44,540 nucleotides of DNA. Source: a virus. The stretch spans positions 1-44,540 of the IMG/VR virus record IMGVR_UViG_3300011253_000967. One strand, given 5' to 3'. Position numbers and translations under genes: made by a program. The notes under the pieces are model-generated. The model did no database searches and had not been told where the DNA came from. It was given only the letters and a program-made list of their open reading frames with translations. Shown in pieces: positions 8,048-16,995 of this stretch; position 1 is the first letter of the stretch; every line of letters starts with the position of its first letter.

Positions 8048-8459
8048 GAACAAAAACAAAAAGGGATTCGATGATCTGAGCGCGCACATTGAAAAGGTGC
8101 GTGGCCTTGCCACGTTGCCGGGCCGTGCTGGCCCTGTGCTGCGCAAAGTCGTGGGCGACGACGCAAAGGCCAACGCACGCAAGGGAATCGATCCTGAGGG
8201 CACACGGTGGCGAAAGAGCAAGAAAGGCGCGGCCGTTTTGAAGAACGCGGCAAGCTCGATTTCTACTAGCTTTTCTCGCGGCGTGATCTTGCTAACGGTC
8301 AAGGGTCGGCATGCAAGGCACCACCTAGGATTCATTCGCGGAACGGGCACGGTGAAGGAGCGGGCACGGCGCGTGATCCCCGTCGATGAAATCCCAACGA
8401 CGACGGCGAAAGCAATGAAGCGCGCGACGCTTGACCTTTTCAAAAAGGACATGAAGTGA
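8040..8459 (+). CDS. Virion morphogenesis / tail completion protein (Mu gpG-like)
   Basis: This 139-residue basic protein starts at GTG 8040, overlapping the previous stop. The frame stays open upstream, but that part is a shadow of the DUF1320 gene. The block GIDPEGTRWRKSKKG matches the DPxGxxWxxL-type motif of phage virion morphogenesis (gpG) proteins, and GRHARHHLGF followed by ARRVIPVDEIPTTTAKAM matches their C-terminal pattern. Members act in joining heads and tails. The position between DUF1320 and the tail terminator candidate agrees. Confidence 0.7.
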   Translation: MAKNKNKKGFDDLSAHIEKVRGLATLPGRAGPVLRKVVGDDAKANARKGIDPEGTRWRKSKKGAAVLKNAASSISTSFSRGVILLTVKGRHARHHLGFIRGTGTVKERARRVIPVDEIPTTTAKAMKRATLDLFKKDMK

Positions 8460-9019
8460 GCGACCGCGTAATATGCTTGGCGTTGCCCACATTGTTTGAC
8501 GCCGTCGTCGCTCGCTTCGAACTTGAAGGAACGGACGCGCCTCAAACGTTCGGATGGCGCACGCCGTTCCGGCACAAAGAAAGCACGTCGCGGATCGCTT
8601 GGGTTCCGGGCTCGCCGTCCGGAGCTCTGGGCGATGTTGACGCGGCTTCAAAGACTGGCGACCGCGAAAGCTATCGCTCACTCGCAACCCTTCGCGAGCT
8701 ATTCACCGTTTACATAGAGTCCGAAGATCCACAGTTTCCAGAAAACGAACGCGCTCAATACCAGGCGACGCGACTTCTTTTTGACGCATGGGTCCGCGCC
8801 GTTTACCTGGCCGCTCGCGGGACTTTCGAAATCGAATCTTCGGATTGGAACATTGAAAAAAACGAGAGACGAAACGGCGCGGAACTGATCGTCGTCTGCT
8901 CTATTGACGCCGTCATTCCTGACGCGCCTTACACGGTTGTTGATCCACCACTTGAAGCGAACATCGCAACAAGCACAGACGACGTAACCGAATCCACTGT
9001 TACCACGACCGCACCCTAG
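8456..9019 (+). CDS. Probable tail terminator / neck protein
   Basis: This 187-residue protein lies directly before the sheath gene, the standard place for a tail-terminator or neck protein. It starts with GTG overlapping the previous stop. Features are an N-terminal helix (ALPTLFDAVVARFEL), a central mixed region with GDRESYRSLATLRELFTVYIESED and YQATRLLFDAWVRAVYLA, and a Thr-rich unstructured C-terminus. This alpha/beta layout with FTVYI strands fits tail-terminator folds such as lambda gpU, but no family motif is firm, so the role is mostly from order. Confidence 0.55.
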   Translation: MSDRVICLALPTLFDAVVARFELEGTDAPQTFGWRTPFRHKESTSRIAWVPGSPSGALGDVDAASKTGDRESYRSLATLRELFTVYIESEDPQFPENERAQYQATRLLFDAWVRAVYLAARGTFEIESSDWNIEKNERRNGAELIVVCSIDAVIPDAPYTVVDPPLEANIATSTDDVTESTVTTTAP

Positions 9020-9029
9020 GAGAAAAAAG

Positions 9030-10493
9030 ATGTCCCAACCAAATGTAGAAATCACGGAACTTGACGGATCGCTAGGCATCTTGCCCACGACTTCGGGCCG
9101 GTTGCTTGCTGTCGCTGGCGTTTCGTCACAGGGACCGGTGGACACGCCGGCCGCGTTTGCACGCGTCATCGATTTGATCGCTTCGTTTGGAACCGGTCCC
9201 GCGGTAGAAGCAGCGGCGATCATGATCGAGCGATTCGGCAAGCCGGTGTTGTTCACGCGCACCGGGCAGACCACGGCGGGAACTTTCCCCGCGGGCACTG
9301 TTACGGTGCAGCCGGGAACGGGAACATGCGTTGCTGTCGTTGACGCCGTGGGGACTGCGCCATGGGACGATTACGAGTTCGCGATCCTCGTGACCGCCGG
9401 CGGAACGATCGGAACTCCGGGGATTACTTTTCAGTGGTCGTTAGACAACGGGCGCACGTTGTCACCAGTCACGGCGCTGGGCGCTGCAACGTCGTTTGTG
9501 TTTCCGGAGTCCGGCGGCGTACAGGTCGACTTTGGGGCGGGCACCCTTGTGCTTGGCGACACCATCACTTTTCGCGGCAGCGCGCCTAAGTGGAACACTA
9601 CGGAAATGGGGACCGCGCTTGACGCGCTCTTCGCTTCCGGCGTTGCGTGGGAAAACGCGGAGATCGTCGGCGATCTTGAGCCCGCCGATATGGTGCTAGT
9701 TGATTCGAAGTTCAGCGCGGGACTGACTCGCGGCAAGTACAAAGGATGGATCGGAAGCGTTCGAATGGAGAACATTGGCGAAACTCCGGCGGCCTATTCG
9801 GCATCGTTGGACGCGGCATGGGGAGCAAGCGCTAGCGTGTACGGCGAAGTATGCGCCGCGGCGGCGCGTACCCTTTCGTCAGTGTCTGGACGGCAGTATC
9901 GTCGCCCCGTCGCGTTTACCGTCGCCCCTCGAGAGCAGAGCGTAAGCGAAGAAATCAACATCGCGGATACGAACCTTGGCTCGCTTCCGGGCGTTTCGAT
10001 TCGAGACAGTAACGGAAACGCCGTTGAACATGACGAGTCGATCAACGGCGGGCTTGACGATCTTCGTTTCACGGTGCTTCGAACGTTCGACGAACTCCAA
10101 GGCGTTTACGTCAACCGACCCCGCGTCTTTTCCGCGGCCGGTTCGGACTTCGATATTTTCCCAAAGCGTCGCGTGATGAATATCGCGCATGCCGCTTTGC
10201 GAAACTACTTCGTGCGACGACTGAGCAAGGCTGTCCGCGTCGATCTAGAAACCGGGTTTATCCTGGAATCAGACGCTTTGGAAATCGAAACGGGCGCACG
10301 TCGCGCGATGGCGTCGGCGTTGCTCGCAAAGCCGAAGGCGTCCGGTATTCAGTTCACGCTATCCCGAACCGACAACATCCTTTCGACAAAGACGCTTACA
10401 GGAAACGCGCGCGTGATCCCGCTCGCTTACCCTGAAAAGTTTGAAATCGACGTCGGTTTTCTAAACCCTGCTTTGCAGGTTCTGGCCGCGTAG
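9030..10493 (+). CDS. Contractile tail sheath protein
   Basis: This 487-residue protein forms the contractile sheath around the tail tube and proves myovirus morphology. The N-terminus (LPTTSGRLLAVAGVSSQGPVD, then VIDLIASFGTGP) matches the sheath start, where the handle strand is followed by a Rossmann-like core. The C-terminal third has NIAHAALRNYFVRRLSKAV and a final strand region, GFLNPALQVLAA, that would link subunits. The length is typical of phage sheaths (about 390-500). ATG 9030 has an AGGAG site. Confidence 0.9.
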   Translation: MSQPNVEITELDGSLGILPTTSGRLLAVAGVSSQGPVDTPAAFARVIDLIASFGTGPAVEAAAIMIERFGKPVLFTRTGQTTAGTFPAGTVTVQPGTGTCVAVVDAVGTAPWDDYEFAILVTAGGTIGTPGITFQWSLDNGRTLSPVTALGAATSFVFPESGGVQVDFGAGTLVLGDTITFRGSAPKWNTTEMGTALDALFASGVAWENAEIVGDLEPADMVLVDSKFSAGLTRGKYKGWIGSVRMENIGETPAAYSASLDAAWGASASVYGEVCAAAARTLSSVSGRQYRRPVAFTVAPREQSVSEEINIADTNLGSLPGVSIRDSNGNAVEHDESINGGLDDLRFTVLRTFDELQGVYVNRPRVFSAAGSDFDIFPKRRVMNIAHAALRNYFVRRLSKAVRVDLETGFILESDALEIETGARRAMASALLAKPKASGIQFTLSRTDNILSTKTLTGNARVIPLAYPEKFEIDVGFLNPALQVLAA

Positions 10494-10520
10494 CACCGAA
10501 ACGAAAAGCAGGAGTAAAAC

Positions 10521-10991
10521 ATGGCAGACGAAATCAGAGTAAACGGCAACCTCCTATCGTGGGGGTCCATCGAAGCGAAGTTTGATGGCGAAAGGTTCTA
10601 CGGCTTTTCATCCATCGGATACGCCGACTCGCGCGAGCGCGTCAAGGCGTGGGGCATGGGTCGAAGCCAAGCCCCTCGAGGGCGGTCGCGCGGAAAGTAT
10701 TCCACCGAACCGGTTACGTTGACCGGAACAAAGTCAACGATTCAAGAGCTACGGAAAGGGCTTGCGGATGCGGGTGATGGGACGTCATACGGAGACACGG
10801 TGTTTCAGCTTGTCGTGCAATACGTGGAACCCGGCGGCGACCCGATCACGGTTGAACTTCAAGATTGCGTATGGGTCAAAAACGTGACTTCCGAAGAGGA
10901 GGGGCCAGACGCTTTGACGGAAGACATCGAGCTAGATTGCATGCGAATCCTTCGCAACGGCCTTACGCTCTTTGACGCGAACGAAGGCTAA
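10521..10991 (+). CDS. Tail tube protein
   Basis: This 156-residue protein follows the sheath, the invariant position of the contractile tail tube. It is beta-rich with a basic loop (GMGRSQAPRGRSRGKYS), as expected of the inner-tube fold, and ends with the conserved-style LDCMRILRNGLTLFDAN. The ATG at 10521 has a CAGGAG site. It should polymerise as stacked hexameric rings inside the sheath, with length set by the tape measure. The identification relies on order, size and overall pattern. Confidence 0.8.
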   Translation: MADEIRVNGNLLSWGSIEAKFDGERFYGFSSIGYADSRERVKAWGMGRSQAPRGRSRGKYSTEPVTLTGTKSTIQELRKGLADAGDGTSYGDTVFQLVVQYVEPGGDPITVELQDCVWVKNVTSEEEGPDALTEDIELDCMRILRNGLTLFDANEG

Positions 10992-11029
10992 GTCAGAAAC
11001 AAAAAAACAAACGGAAAGCAAGGGGCACT

Positions 11030-11715
11030 ATGAACAACGAAAACAAAGAGAACAAAGACAACGAAGACACAACGCTAGCAACGGTAGAGACTCAAGAAGT
11101 CATTGATCTTCGAAAGAGACTCGCCGTTGCACGCGAGCGCAAACGGGTCGCGGAAGCCGCGCGAGATGACGCGGAAGCAAAGGCCGCCTTGCGCAAAAGC
11201 GTCGAAGCGGAAGAAATAGAAGCGGCAGACATCGAGGCGATGCGCGCCGCCGAAGCGGAGCACGGAGCCGATCGAGTGGCATTTGTTCGAACGTCTCTCG
11301 GGTGCGTGATTCTAAGCGCGCCGAATCACATCATTTACAAACGGTTTCGCGACAACGAATCAACGAAGACGGCGGACCTTGAGAAGTTGGTTCGCAGGTC
11401 TCTGGTGTATCCCGACGTGAACAAGTTCGATCGCATGCTTGAAGCGTTGCCGGCCATTCTGGACCGTTCGGCAAACAAGATCGTAGAACTCGCCGGTTTC
11501 AACGCAAAGGAGTCCGCGGGAAAATCCTAGCGCTAAGAAGGTCAGCAAAGAAAGACGCCGGCGTATGGGCGTCTTGCTTGCTGGCCACGCTTGGCGGAGA
11601 TCGAGAACACGAAACGGAATCAGACTACAACCGCGCGTACGCGGGGGCTATGCTTCTAGCGGACGCATTGCACGATTTGAGACTAGTTCGAATAGCGCTG
11701 ACAAAGAAAAGTTAG
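11030..11715 (+). CDS. Tail assembly chaperone, -1 frameshift product (gpG-GT type)
   Basis: The unshifted gene (11030-11530) encodes 166 residues: a Lys/Glu/Ala-rich coiled-coil N-terminus and a compact C-terminal part (RVAFVRTSLGCVILSAPNHI). At 11518-11524 a GGGAAAA heptamer is in the correct phase (G GGA AAA). A -1 slip there bypasses the TAG at 11528 and reads 63 more codons (from ATC 11524) to TAG 11713, giving 228 residues ending IRIALTKKS-like sequence. Lambda-type tails make such short and long chaperones to coat the tape measure, whose gene starts 11 bases later. No other gene fills 11531-11725. Confidence 0.88.
11518..11524 (+). promoter_or_regulatory. Programmed -1 ribosomal frameshift heptamer GGGAAAA
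   Basis: The heptamer matches X XXY YYZ in phase with the 11030 frame: the first G is the third base of a codon, followed by GGA and AAA. It lies two codons before the stop. The -1 frame stays open for 63 codons. Lambda uses GGGAAAG at the same place in its tail chaperone gene. Confidence 0.9.
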
Positions 11716-11725
11716 AGGGTTCAAA

Positions 11726-13525
11726 GTGGCCGACGAAAAAGCAACATTTGCAATCGAGCTTGAAGATGAAACTTCGGGCTCGGCACTGGCCGCGGCAAAG
11801 TCCCTGGAGACACTTCGCGGAAAAATCGAAGCGGACACGAAGTCATTGCGCGCACTCCAAAAGGGAATGCGCGCAATGCGCAATGCGGGTTTGAAGGGTT
11901 CTGACACGTTCAAAAAACTCGCCGCGCAGTCCGACGCGCTCAAGTCTAAGATCGGATTGAATACTCAAAAGTTCGTAGAACTTGGCGGGAGTTTTGACAA
12001 GATAGAGCCGAAGGCGCGGACGCTAGGCGGCGCACTTACTGAGGTAGGTGCGCCGCTTGGCGGGCTCGCCGCCGGCGCCGCGAAGTTTGGCGCCGTTCTC
12101 TCTTCGCCCATCGCCGGCGTTGTGGCATTGACCGCCGGAGCTATCGCGCTTGTCGTTGCGATGGTCTCGCTCGTTTCCGCGGTAGCGAACGCGGCCGTTG
12201 CGCTGGGTAAGTTTAGCCTAGCATCGAGTGATGCACGTCGTTCGGAAGCGTTGCAGATCGAAGGCGCGAATACGTTGACCGCGGCGTACGGACGGTTGAC
12301 GGCAACGGCCGGTGATTACCAGGCGGCGATCGATCGCGCTTCGGACTCGACGAACGTGGGCCGCGATACGCTTCGCGGATACACGCAACAACTCGCGCGC
12401 GCCGGACTACGCGGCGAGTCGCTAACCGCGGCCGTCGAAGCAATGGGACTTGCCGCGACGGTCCAGGGTGAGCGCGGCGCCCGGCGATTCTTGCAGCTCG
12501 CAAACGCAACGCGAGCCGCGGACGGAAGCGTGCAAGGTCTAGTTGACCGTTACCGTAGCGAACTTGGACCGATCGCGCGCCGCGTGATGCTTTCGCTAGA
12601 CAACCAGTCGTCGCGATTGTCTCGAAACTTAGAACGTCTTTTTAGTGGTATCCGAACTGAGCCGATGCTTGAAGCGCTCGATTCGGTGGGGTCGCTTTTG
12701 TCTCAGTCCACCGCTTCGGGCCGCGCGCTCAAAACTCTTTTCGAAAAGCTCTTCCAGCCCATCGTTGATCAAGTCGGCGAAGCTACGCCGATCATTGAAG
12801 CATTTTTCAAAGGCATGGTTATCGGCGCGCTTATCGCGGGCATTGGCATCTTGCGCTTGAAGAACAAACTTGACGACTTGTTCCCCGGATTCATCGGCGA
12901 CGCGAACGCCGCGAAGATTGCAACGTACGCAGGCATTGCCGCGCTGGGCATATTCGTCGGCGTGCTTGTACTCGCCGCCGGCGCCGCGCTTCTTTTAGCG
13001 TTCGCGATGTTCCTAGTTTTGCTTCCGTTCATCGCGTTCATTGCGCTAGTCGTTTTGATCTCCGCGGCCATCATCGAACTAATCGACGGCATCGGGGAGG
13101 CGTTCGAATCTATCGGAAGTTTTGTGGGCGATATGGTGGATGGGATCGTCAACGCCATCACCGGCGAAACGCCACGCGTAGAAGCTGCTTTCGGAAAACT
13201 TGGAGACGATGCGGCGAAGGGATTCGCAGGAGCACTAGGCATTGCTTCGCCGTCCAAGGTTTTCGCGGCGTACGGAAAGAACATTATCGAAGGAACGATC
13301 AACGGCATTGAATCCGGAGGCGCGGCGCTAGGCGATGCGACGTCAAGCCTAGTGGATGAACCCGCCGGCGTCGGCCTTGGCGGAAGCACTTCTATTTCAA
13401 TAGGAGACATCACCGTGGTGGTTGGCGACGAAGCAAGCGGCCGTGACATCGCCTTGTCCATTCGCGACGAACTGGCGTCGGTTTTAGAAGGCGTAAACAT
13501 TGAGTTCGGGGAGCCCGTAACATGA
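11726..13525 (+). CDS. Tail tape measure protein
   Basis: This 599-residue protein sets tail length and enters the cell envelope during DNA ejection. The N-terminal 90 residues are charged and helical (FAIELEDETSGSALAAAKSLE). Hydrophobic blocks occur at about 120-165 (SPIAGVVALTAGAIALVVAM) and about 355-450, including several membrane-like helices. The C-terminus has a Gly-rich part and a small-protein-like FAGALGIASPSKVFAAYGK motif common in tape measures. GTG 11726 has an AGAGGG site. At about 1.5 angstrom per residue the tail would be roughly 90 nm, a short tail (inference). Confidence 0.9.
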   Translation: MADEKATFAIELEDETSGSALAAAKSLETLRGKIEADTKSLRALQKGMRAMRNAGLKGSDTFKKLAAQSDALKSKIGLNTQKFVELGGSFDKIEPKARTLGGALTEVGAPLGGLAAGAAKFGAVLSSPIAGVVALTAGAIALVVAMVSLVSAVANAAVALGKFSLASSDARRSEALQIEGANTLTAAYGRLTATAGDYQAAIDRASDSTNVGRDTLRGYTQQLARAGLRGESLTAAVEAMGLAATVQGERGARRFLQLANATRAADGSVQGLVDRYRSELGPIARRVMLSLDNQSSRLSRNLERLFSGIRTEPMLEALDSVGSLLSQSTASGRALKTLFEKLFQPIVDQVGEATPIIEAFFKGMVIGALIAGIGILRLKNKLDDLFPGFIGDANAAKIATYAGIAALGIFVGVLVLAAGAALLLAFAMFLVLLPFIAFIALVVLISAAIIELIDGIGEAFESIGSFVGDMVDGIVNAITGETPRVEAAFGKLGDDAAKGFAGALGIASPSKVFAAYGKNIIEGTINGIESGGAALGDATSSLVDEPAGVGLGGSTSISIGDITVVVGDEASGRDIALSIRDELASVLEGVNIEFGEPVT

Positions 13526-14091
13526 GTTTTGATCCCATCACCTCACCGATCGACCACATACTTTTGATGAATCAAAAGTCTCCGGGGCTCGCCGTAGTTT
13601 CCAACGTGTCGTCGTTTCGACGTTGGGACGAACGGAAGGGATACGCGCTGAGTGGTGGACGCTTGCGCTATCGCGGGATCGGCATCGCGCGACCCCACGT
13701 AACGATTCGGTTGTTTACTGCCGAAGATTTTGCGGCGTGGGATACATTTCGCATTCTCGTTCAACGCGAACCCGTGGGCCAGCGAGCGAATAGAGCCATG
13801 GACATTTGGCACCCGATTCTAGAGGACGCGGGTATTTCAAAAGTCGTCGTCGAAGACGTTATGCAGCCGAAGCAAACGGCGGACGGCGAATGGACTCTCG
13901 TGATCAAGTTCATCGAGTACCGTCCGCCGGTGCCTCGTTTCGGCACGATTGAATCCAGCGCAGAGCGACCGCCGGATCAGCAAGACCAGGCTATTGAAAA
14001 CCTGCAAGCGATCATTGAAAACAACGGCGTCGGAAACATTACCGAAGCGCTCGCGCCGATCTTCTCTTCCGCCGCGAGCATCATTCCGTGA
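13522..14091 (+). CDS. Baseplate/tail hub adaptor, function unassigned
   Basis: This 189-residue protein is translated through an ATGA overlap with the tape measure. It begins SPIDHILLMNQKSPG and has SSFRRWDERKGYALSGGRLRYRG and VTIRLFTAEDFAAWDTFRI, the sort of beta-rich module that caps the tube and joins it to the baseplate hub in contractile tails. Mu places its gpN-type protein here, but sequence similarity is not evident. The last 50 residues (DQQDQAIENLQAII onward) are a helical tail that may contact the hub encoded next. Confidence 0.5.
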   Translation: MSFDPITSPIDHILLMNQKSPGLAVVSNVSSFRRWDERKGYALSGGRLRYRGIGIARPHVTIRLFTAEDFAAWDTFRILVQREPVGQRANRAMDIWHPILEDAGISKVVVEDVMQPKQTADGEWTLVIKFIEYRPPVPRFGTIESSAERPPDQQDQAIENLQAIIENNGVGNITEALAPIFSSAASIIP

Positions 14092-15332
14092 CCACGTCAT
14101 ATGCAAACGTCGACGGGGAGTATTTGATCGAGGGGAAGCTACACATTCCAAACGTTGGGCCATGGTGGGCGGACGTAGTTTTCCAAGCGTCACCGGAGTT
14201 CGCGGACTCGCAACGCGTAACGCTCAACCTTGGTGGGCTCGAGCTTTCGGGAACGGTCGACCCGAATCAAAACGGAACGTTCGGAACTCAGCGACGAATG
14301 CGGATCGTGGCGGGCGCGAATGGCTGGGCGAAGTTCGTAACGCCGCAGCACTATCACAACGACGCCGGTGTACTCGCGCGAACGATTGCGCAGGACGCGG
14401 CGCGCTTGGCTGGCGAAACGTTGGGCGCGTTTGCCCCCGCTGCGGAAAAGGTGGGGATCGATTACGTAAGGCAATCCGCGCCGGCGGTCCGGACTTTGGA
14501 AGACGTCATTGGTGGTGAAGTGTGGTGGGTGAACGCGGCGGGGGAAACCGTCGTGGGTGAGCGAACCACGTCCGAAGTTTCAGACGCCTCATATGAGGTG
14601 CTTGAATATTCACCGGCCGAAAAGCTCGCTACGATGACTGTCGACGATCTGACAACCATCGGAATCGGCTCGATCTTCACAAACGGCCTAGACGCTCCTC
14701 TAACGGCCTTTCAGATCGAAGTGGTCATATCGCCGGAGCGAGCCCGTGTGATGGTCTGGGGAGGCGGTACAGCTAAGGGACGGGGGCGCCTGGCCGCGAA
14801 CTTCGAAGCGCTGGTTACGTCGGTGCTTCGCCGGCGGCTTTTCGGCAAGTATAGCTATCGCGTTATCGAGATGAGCGGTAACCGAGTAAAACTCCAAGCG
14901 GTGGCCGCGAATCTAGGGCTTCCGGATCTTTCGCCGGTGTCCATGAAACCCGGCGTAGCGGGCGCGTGGGCGTCTCTAGTAGGCGGTTCTATCGTCGTGG
15001 TGGAGTTCCTAAACGGGGATCGAACGATGCCCATGATCACCGCCTTCGCGGGCAAAGACGAAGGCGCGCACGCTCCGGAGTCTTTGGAGCTTTCAGTGGT
15101 CACCACCTTGCGACTTGGCGGACCGGGCGCGAGCGATGCGGTTGCCCTTGCGCCGACGATCGATTCCCAGTTTGACGATATCAACGTGGCGCTAGATGCG
15201 CTCGCCGTCGCGACGCCTGGCACTTCCGACGGTGGCCTAGCGCTGCAAACCGCATTCAAAGCAGCATGGGGCACAGGGATGACTCCTAAGCCAGCGTCGA
15301 ACGTCGGCGCGTCGAAAGTGATGGCAGAATGA
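14088..15332 (+). CDS. Baseplate hub with spike OB domain
   Basis: This 414-residue protein probably combines the hub (gpP/gp44-like) with an OB-fold spike domain (gpV/gp45-like). Residues about 1-260 resemble hub domains, with a segment like those that wrap the tube end (ARTIAQDAARLAGETLGAF). Residues about 285-330 carry ASLVGGSIVVVEFLNGDRTM and PMITAFAGKD, the classic OB pattern of spike proteins where G-D and V-V-F-G-D residues frame the barrel. Separate spike genes, normal in Mu and P2, are absent nearby. It starts with GTG overlapping the previous stop and ends in an ATGA overlap. Confidence 0.7.
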   Translation: MTTSYANVDGEYLIEGKLHIPNVGPWWADVVFQASPEFADSQRVTLNLGGLELSGTVDPNQNGTFGTQRRMRIVAGANGWAKFVTPQHYHNDAGVLARTIAQDAARLAGETLGAFAPAAEKVGIDYVRQSAPAVRTLEDVIGGEVWWVNAAGETVVGERTTSEVSDASYEVLEYSPAEKLATMTVDDLTTIGIGSIFTNGLDAPLTAFQIEVVISPERARVMVWGGGTAKGRGRLAANFEALVTSVLRRRLFGKYSYRVIEMSGNRVKLQAVAANLGLPDLSPVSMKPGVAGAWASLVGGSIVVVEFLNGDRTMPMITAFAGKDEGAHAPESLELSVVTTLRLGGPGASDAVALAPTIDSQFDDINVALDALAVATPGTSDGGLALQTAFKAAWGTGMTPKPASNVGASKVMAE

Positions 15333-15814
15333 GCGCCGAAGTAAAAGCACAGATCGCCGCGGAGCTTGCCGCGATCGTTCAGATTCAAGACTTCCCAACG
15401 GAACCGTTTGGTTACGGTTCTGACATTTCGTGTGCGCGGGATCTCGACCCGTCGATGGCGGAAACGAACGGATTCACAACGCTGGCGCTCGCGCAATACA
15501 TCGTGCGACGACTCGACACGCCGCGCGGAACTTTGCCGGACGACAAAGACTGGGGAATCTCCGTAACGTCGTATCTCAACAAAGGGTCAACGGCTCAAGA
15601 CCTTTTGAGCATTGCCGGGCAGGTTCGCGCGGAGCTTTCGCAGGACGACCGGATCGACACGTTGACGGTACAAGTCACGTCAGACGACACGGGAAAAACT
15701 CTACGGCTTTCGATTCTGGTCACTCCCGTCGCGGCGGGGCTTGGCCCGTTCACACTCACGCTAAACGCATCGGATAGCGGACTACTCCTAGAAGACATAC
15801 AGGCGGCGGCATAA
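15329..15814 (+). CDS. Baseplate wedge protein (gp25/gpW-like)
   Basis: This 161-residue protein matches the gp25 lysozyme-like wedge family: an N-terminal start with DISCARDLDPSMAET, then ALAQYIVRRLDTPRGTLPDDKDWGISVTSYLNKG, where the family has a conserved RRLxTPRGxLxxDPxYG-like segment, and a strand-rich end (LRLSILVTPVAAGLGPFTLTL). It locks the sheath to the baseplate. It is coupled by ATGA to the hub and by TAATG to baseplate J, the order used in Mu (gp46-gp47). Confidence 0.85.
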   Translation: MSAEVKAQIAAELAAIVQIQDFPTEPFGYGSDISCARDLDPSMAETNGFTTLALAQYIVRRLDTPRGTLPDDKDWGISVTSYLNKGSTAQDLLSIAGQVRAELSQDDRIDTLTVQVTSDDTGKTLRLSILVTPVAAGLGPFTLTLNASDSGLLLEDIQAAA

Positions 15815-16995
15815 TGGCAACACTTGAAGAACTCACAACGCCGCTTACGTCGGCCGAAATCAAAGCGAATATTTACGCAGCGATTGAAGCCTTTGGCGCG
15901 AAAACCACGTCGTGGAAACCGGGCGCCGTCGCGCGCACGATCATCGCCGCAAACTCTATCGTGCTTTCGGCGTTCTCGACGTTGCAACAACGTCTTGCGC
16001 AATCCGGATTCTTAGAACTCGCGACGGGCCAATGGCTCACGATCGTGGCGAAAGAAGTCTACAACGTCACTCGCGACGACGGCTCGTTCGCGGCCGGCGA
16101 CGTCACGCTAACCAACACCGCCGGCGGCGTGTACCCGATGGGGATCGGCGACGTCATCGTTTTGAACACGACGACAAGCAAGACGTACCGCAACACCGAA
16201 GCGTTTACGCTTGCCGCTTTCGGAACGGAGATTGTCAACTTTGAAGCGGTGGAGCTAGGGGCCGATTCGACCGCAAACCCTGGTGACATCGACGCGCTTG
16301 AAACGGTGTTGACGGGCGTCACGGTGACGAATGTTTCGGCGCTGGTTGGCAAGGATGCGGCGACGGACGCGGAGCTTCGTACGTTGTGCCTCGCGAAGAC
16401 TGGCACCCTGTCACCGAACGGACCGGCGGACGCGTATCGATTCGTTTCGCTTTCCGCGGAGACGACGGACGGCGAATCGGCCGGCGTGACTCGAATCACG
16501 GTGACACCCGACGGCGCGGGAAACGTTCGCGTTGTAGTGGCCAACGGCGCGGGAACACTCGCCGGAACCGTGGGCGACTTGACGACACCACTAGGCGCCG
16601 TTGACGAAGCGATTCAAACGCAGGTCGTTCCGCTCGCGGTGACTACAACGACGTTCGCCGCGACGCCGCAGTCCGTGCCCGTCACATACGAAGTGTGGGT
16701 CAAGTCCACGGTTGGACTCACGGAAACGCAACTAGGCGACGCGATCGATCTCGCGCTCACAAACTACATGGCGACGGTACCGATCGGCGGAACGCGCAAA
16801 GTCGCCGGCGGCGGTTTCGTTTTCAAAGAAGCGGTTGCATCTATCATCGGCGCGACCGTTGGCCAAGCGAGCTTGATTGACTTCGATCTTGACGACATTG
16901 GGGGCGACACTCCGGAAGGGGATCTAGCAATCCTCACGGACAGCGCACCGGTACAAGGCACCATCACCCGAACGATCAACGTGGTTTCGCTATGA
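15814..16995 (+). CDS. Baseplate J protein (gp47 / gpJ-like)
   Basis: This 393-residue wedge protein forms the baseplate periphery with the gp25-like protein and the tail protein I homologue. Landmarks are the N-terminal helix (TSAEIKANIYAAIEAFGA), LATGQWLTIVAKEVYNVTR, the domain join DAELRTLCLAKTGTLSPNGP and RITVTPDGAGNVRVVVANG, all as in baseplate_J proteins. The start overlaps the preceding stop (TAATG) and the stop overlaps the next ATG. The length is usual for the family. Confidence 0.9.
   Translation: MATLEELTTPLTSAEIKANIYAAIEAFGAKTTSWKPGAVARTIIAANSIVLSAFSTLQQRLAQSGFLELATGQWLTIVAKEVYNVTRDDGSFAAGDVTLTNTAGGVYPMGIGDVIVLNTTTSKTYRNTEAFTLAAFGTEIVNFEAVELGADSTANPGDIDALETVLTGVTVTNVSALVGKDAATDAELRTLCLAKTGTLSPNGPADAYRFVSLSAETTDGESAGVTRITVTPDGAGNVRVVVANGAGTLAGTVGDLTTPLGAVDEAIQTQVVPLAVTTTTFAATPQSVPVTYEVWVKSTVGLTETQLGDAIDLALTNYMATVPIGGTRKVAGGGFVFKEAVASIIGATVGQASLIDFDLDDIGGDTPEGDLAILTDSAPVQGTITRTINVVSL

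Noticed and set aside
12769-13500. 243-codon antisense frame opposite the tape measure
   Set aside because: Pro/Ser/Ala-rich translation of complementary hydrophobic coding DNA with no start signal; the tape measure is certain.
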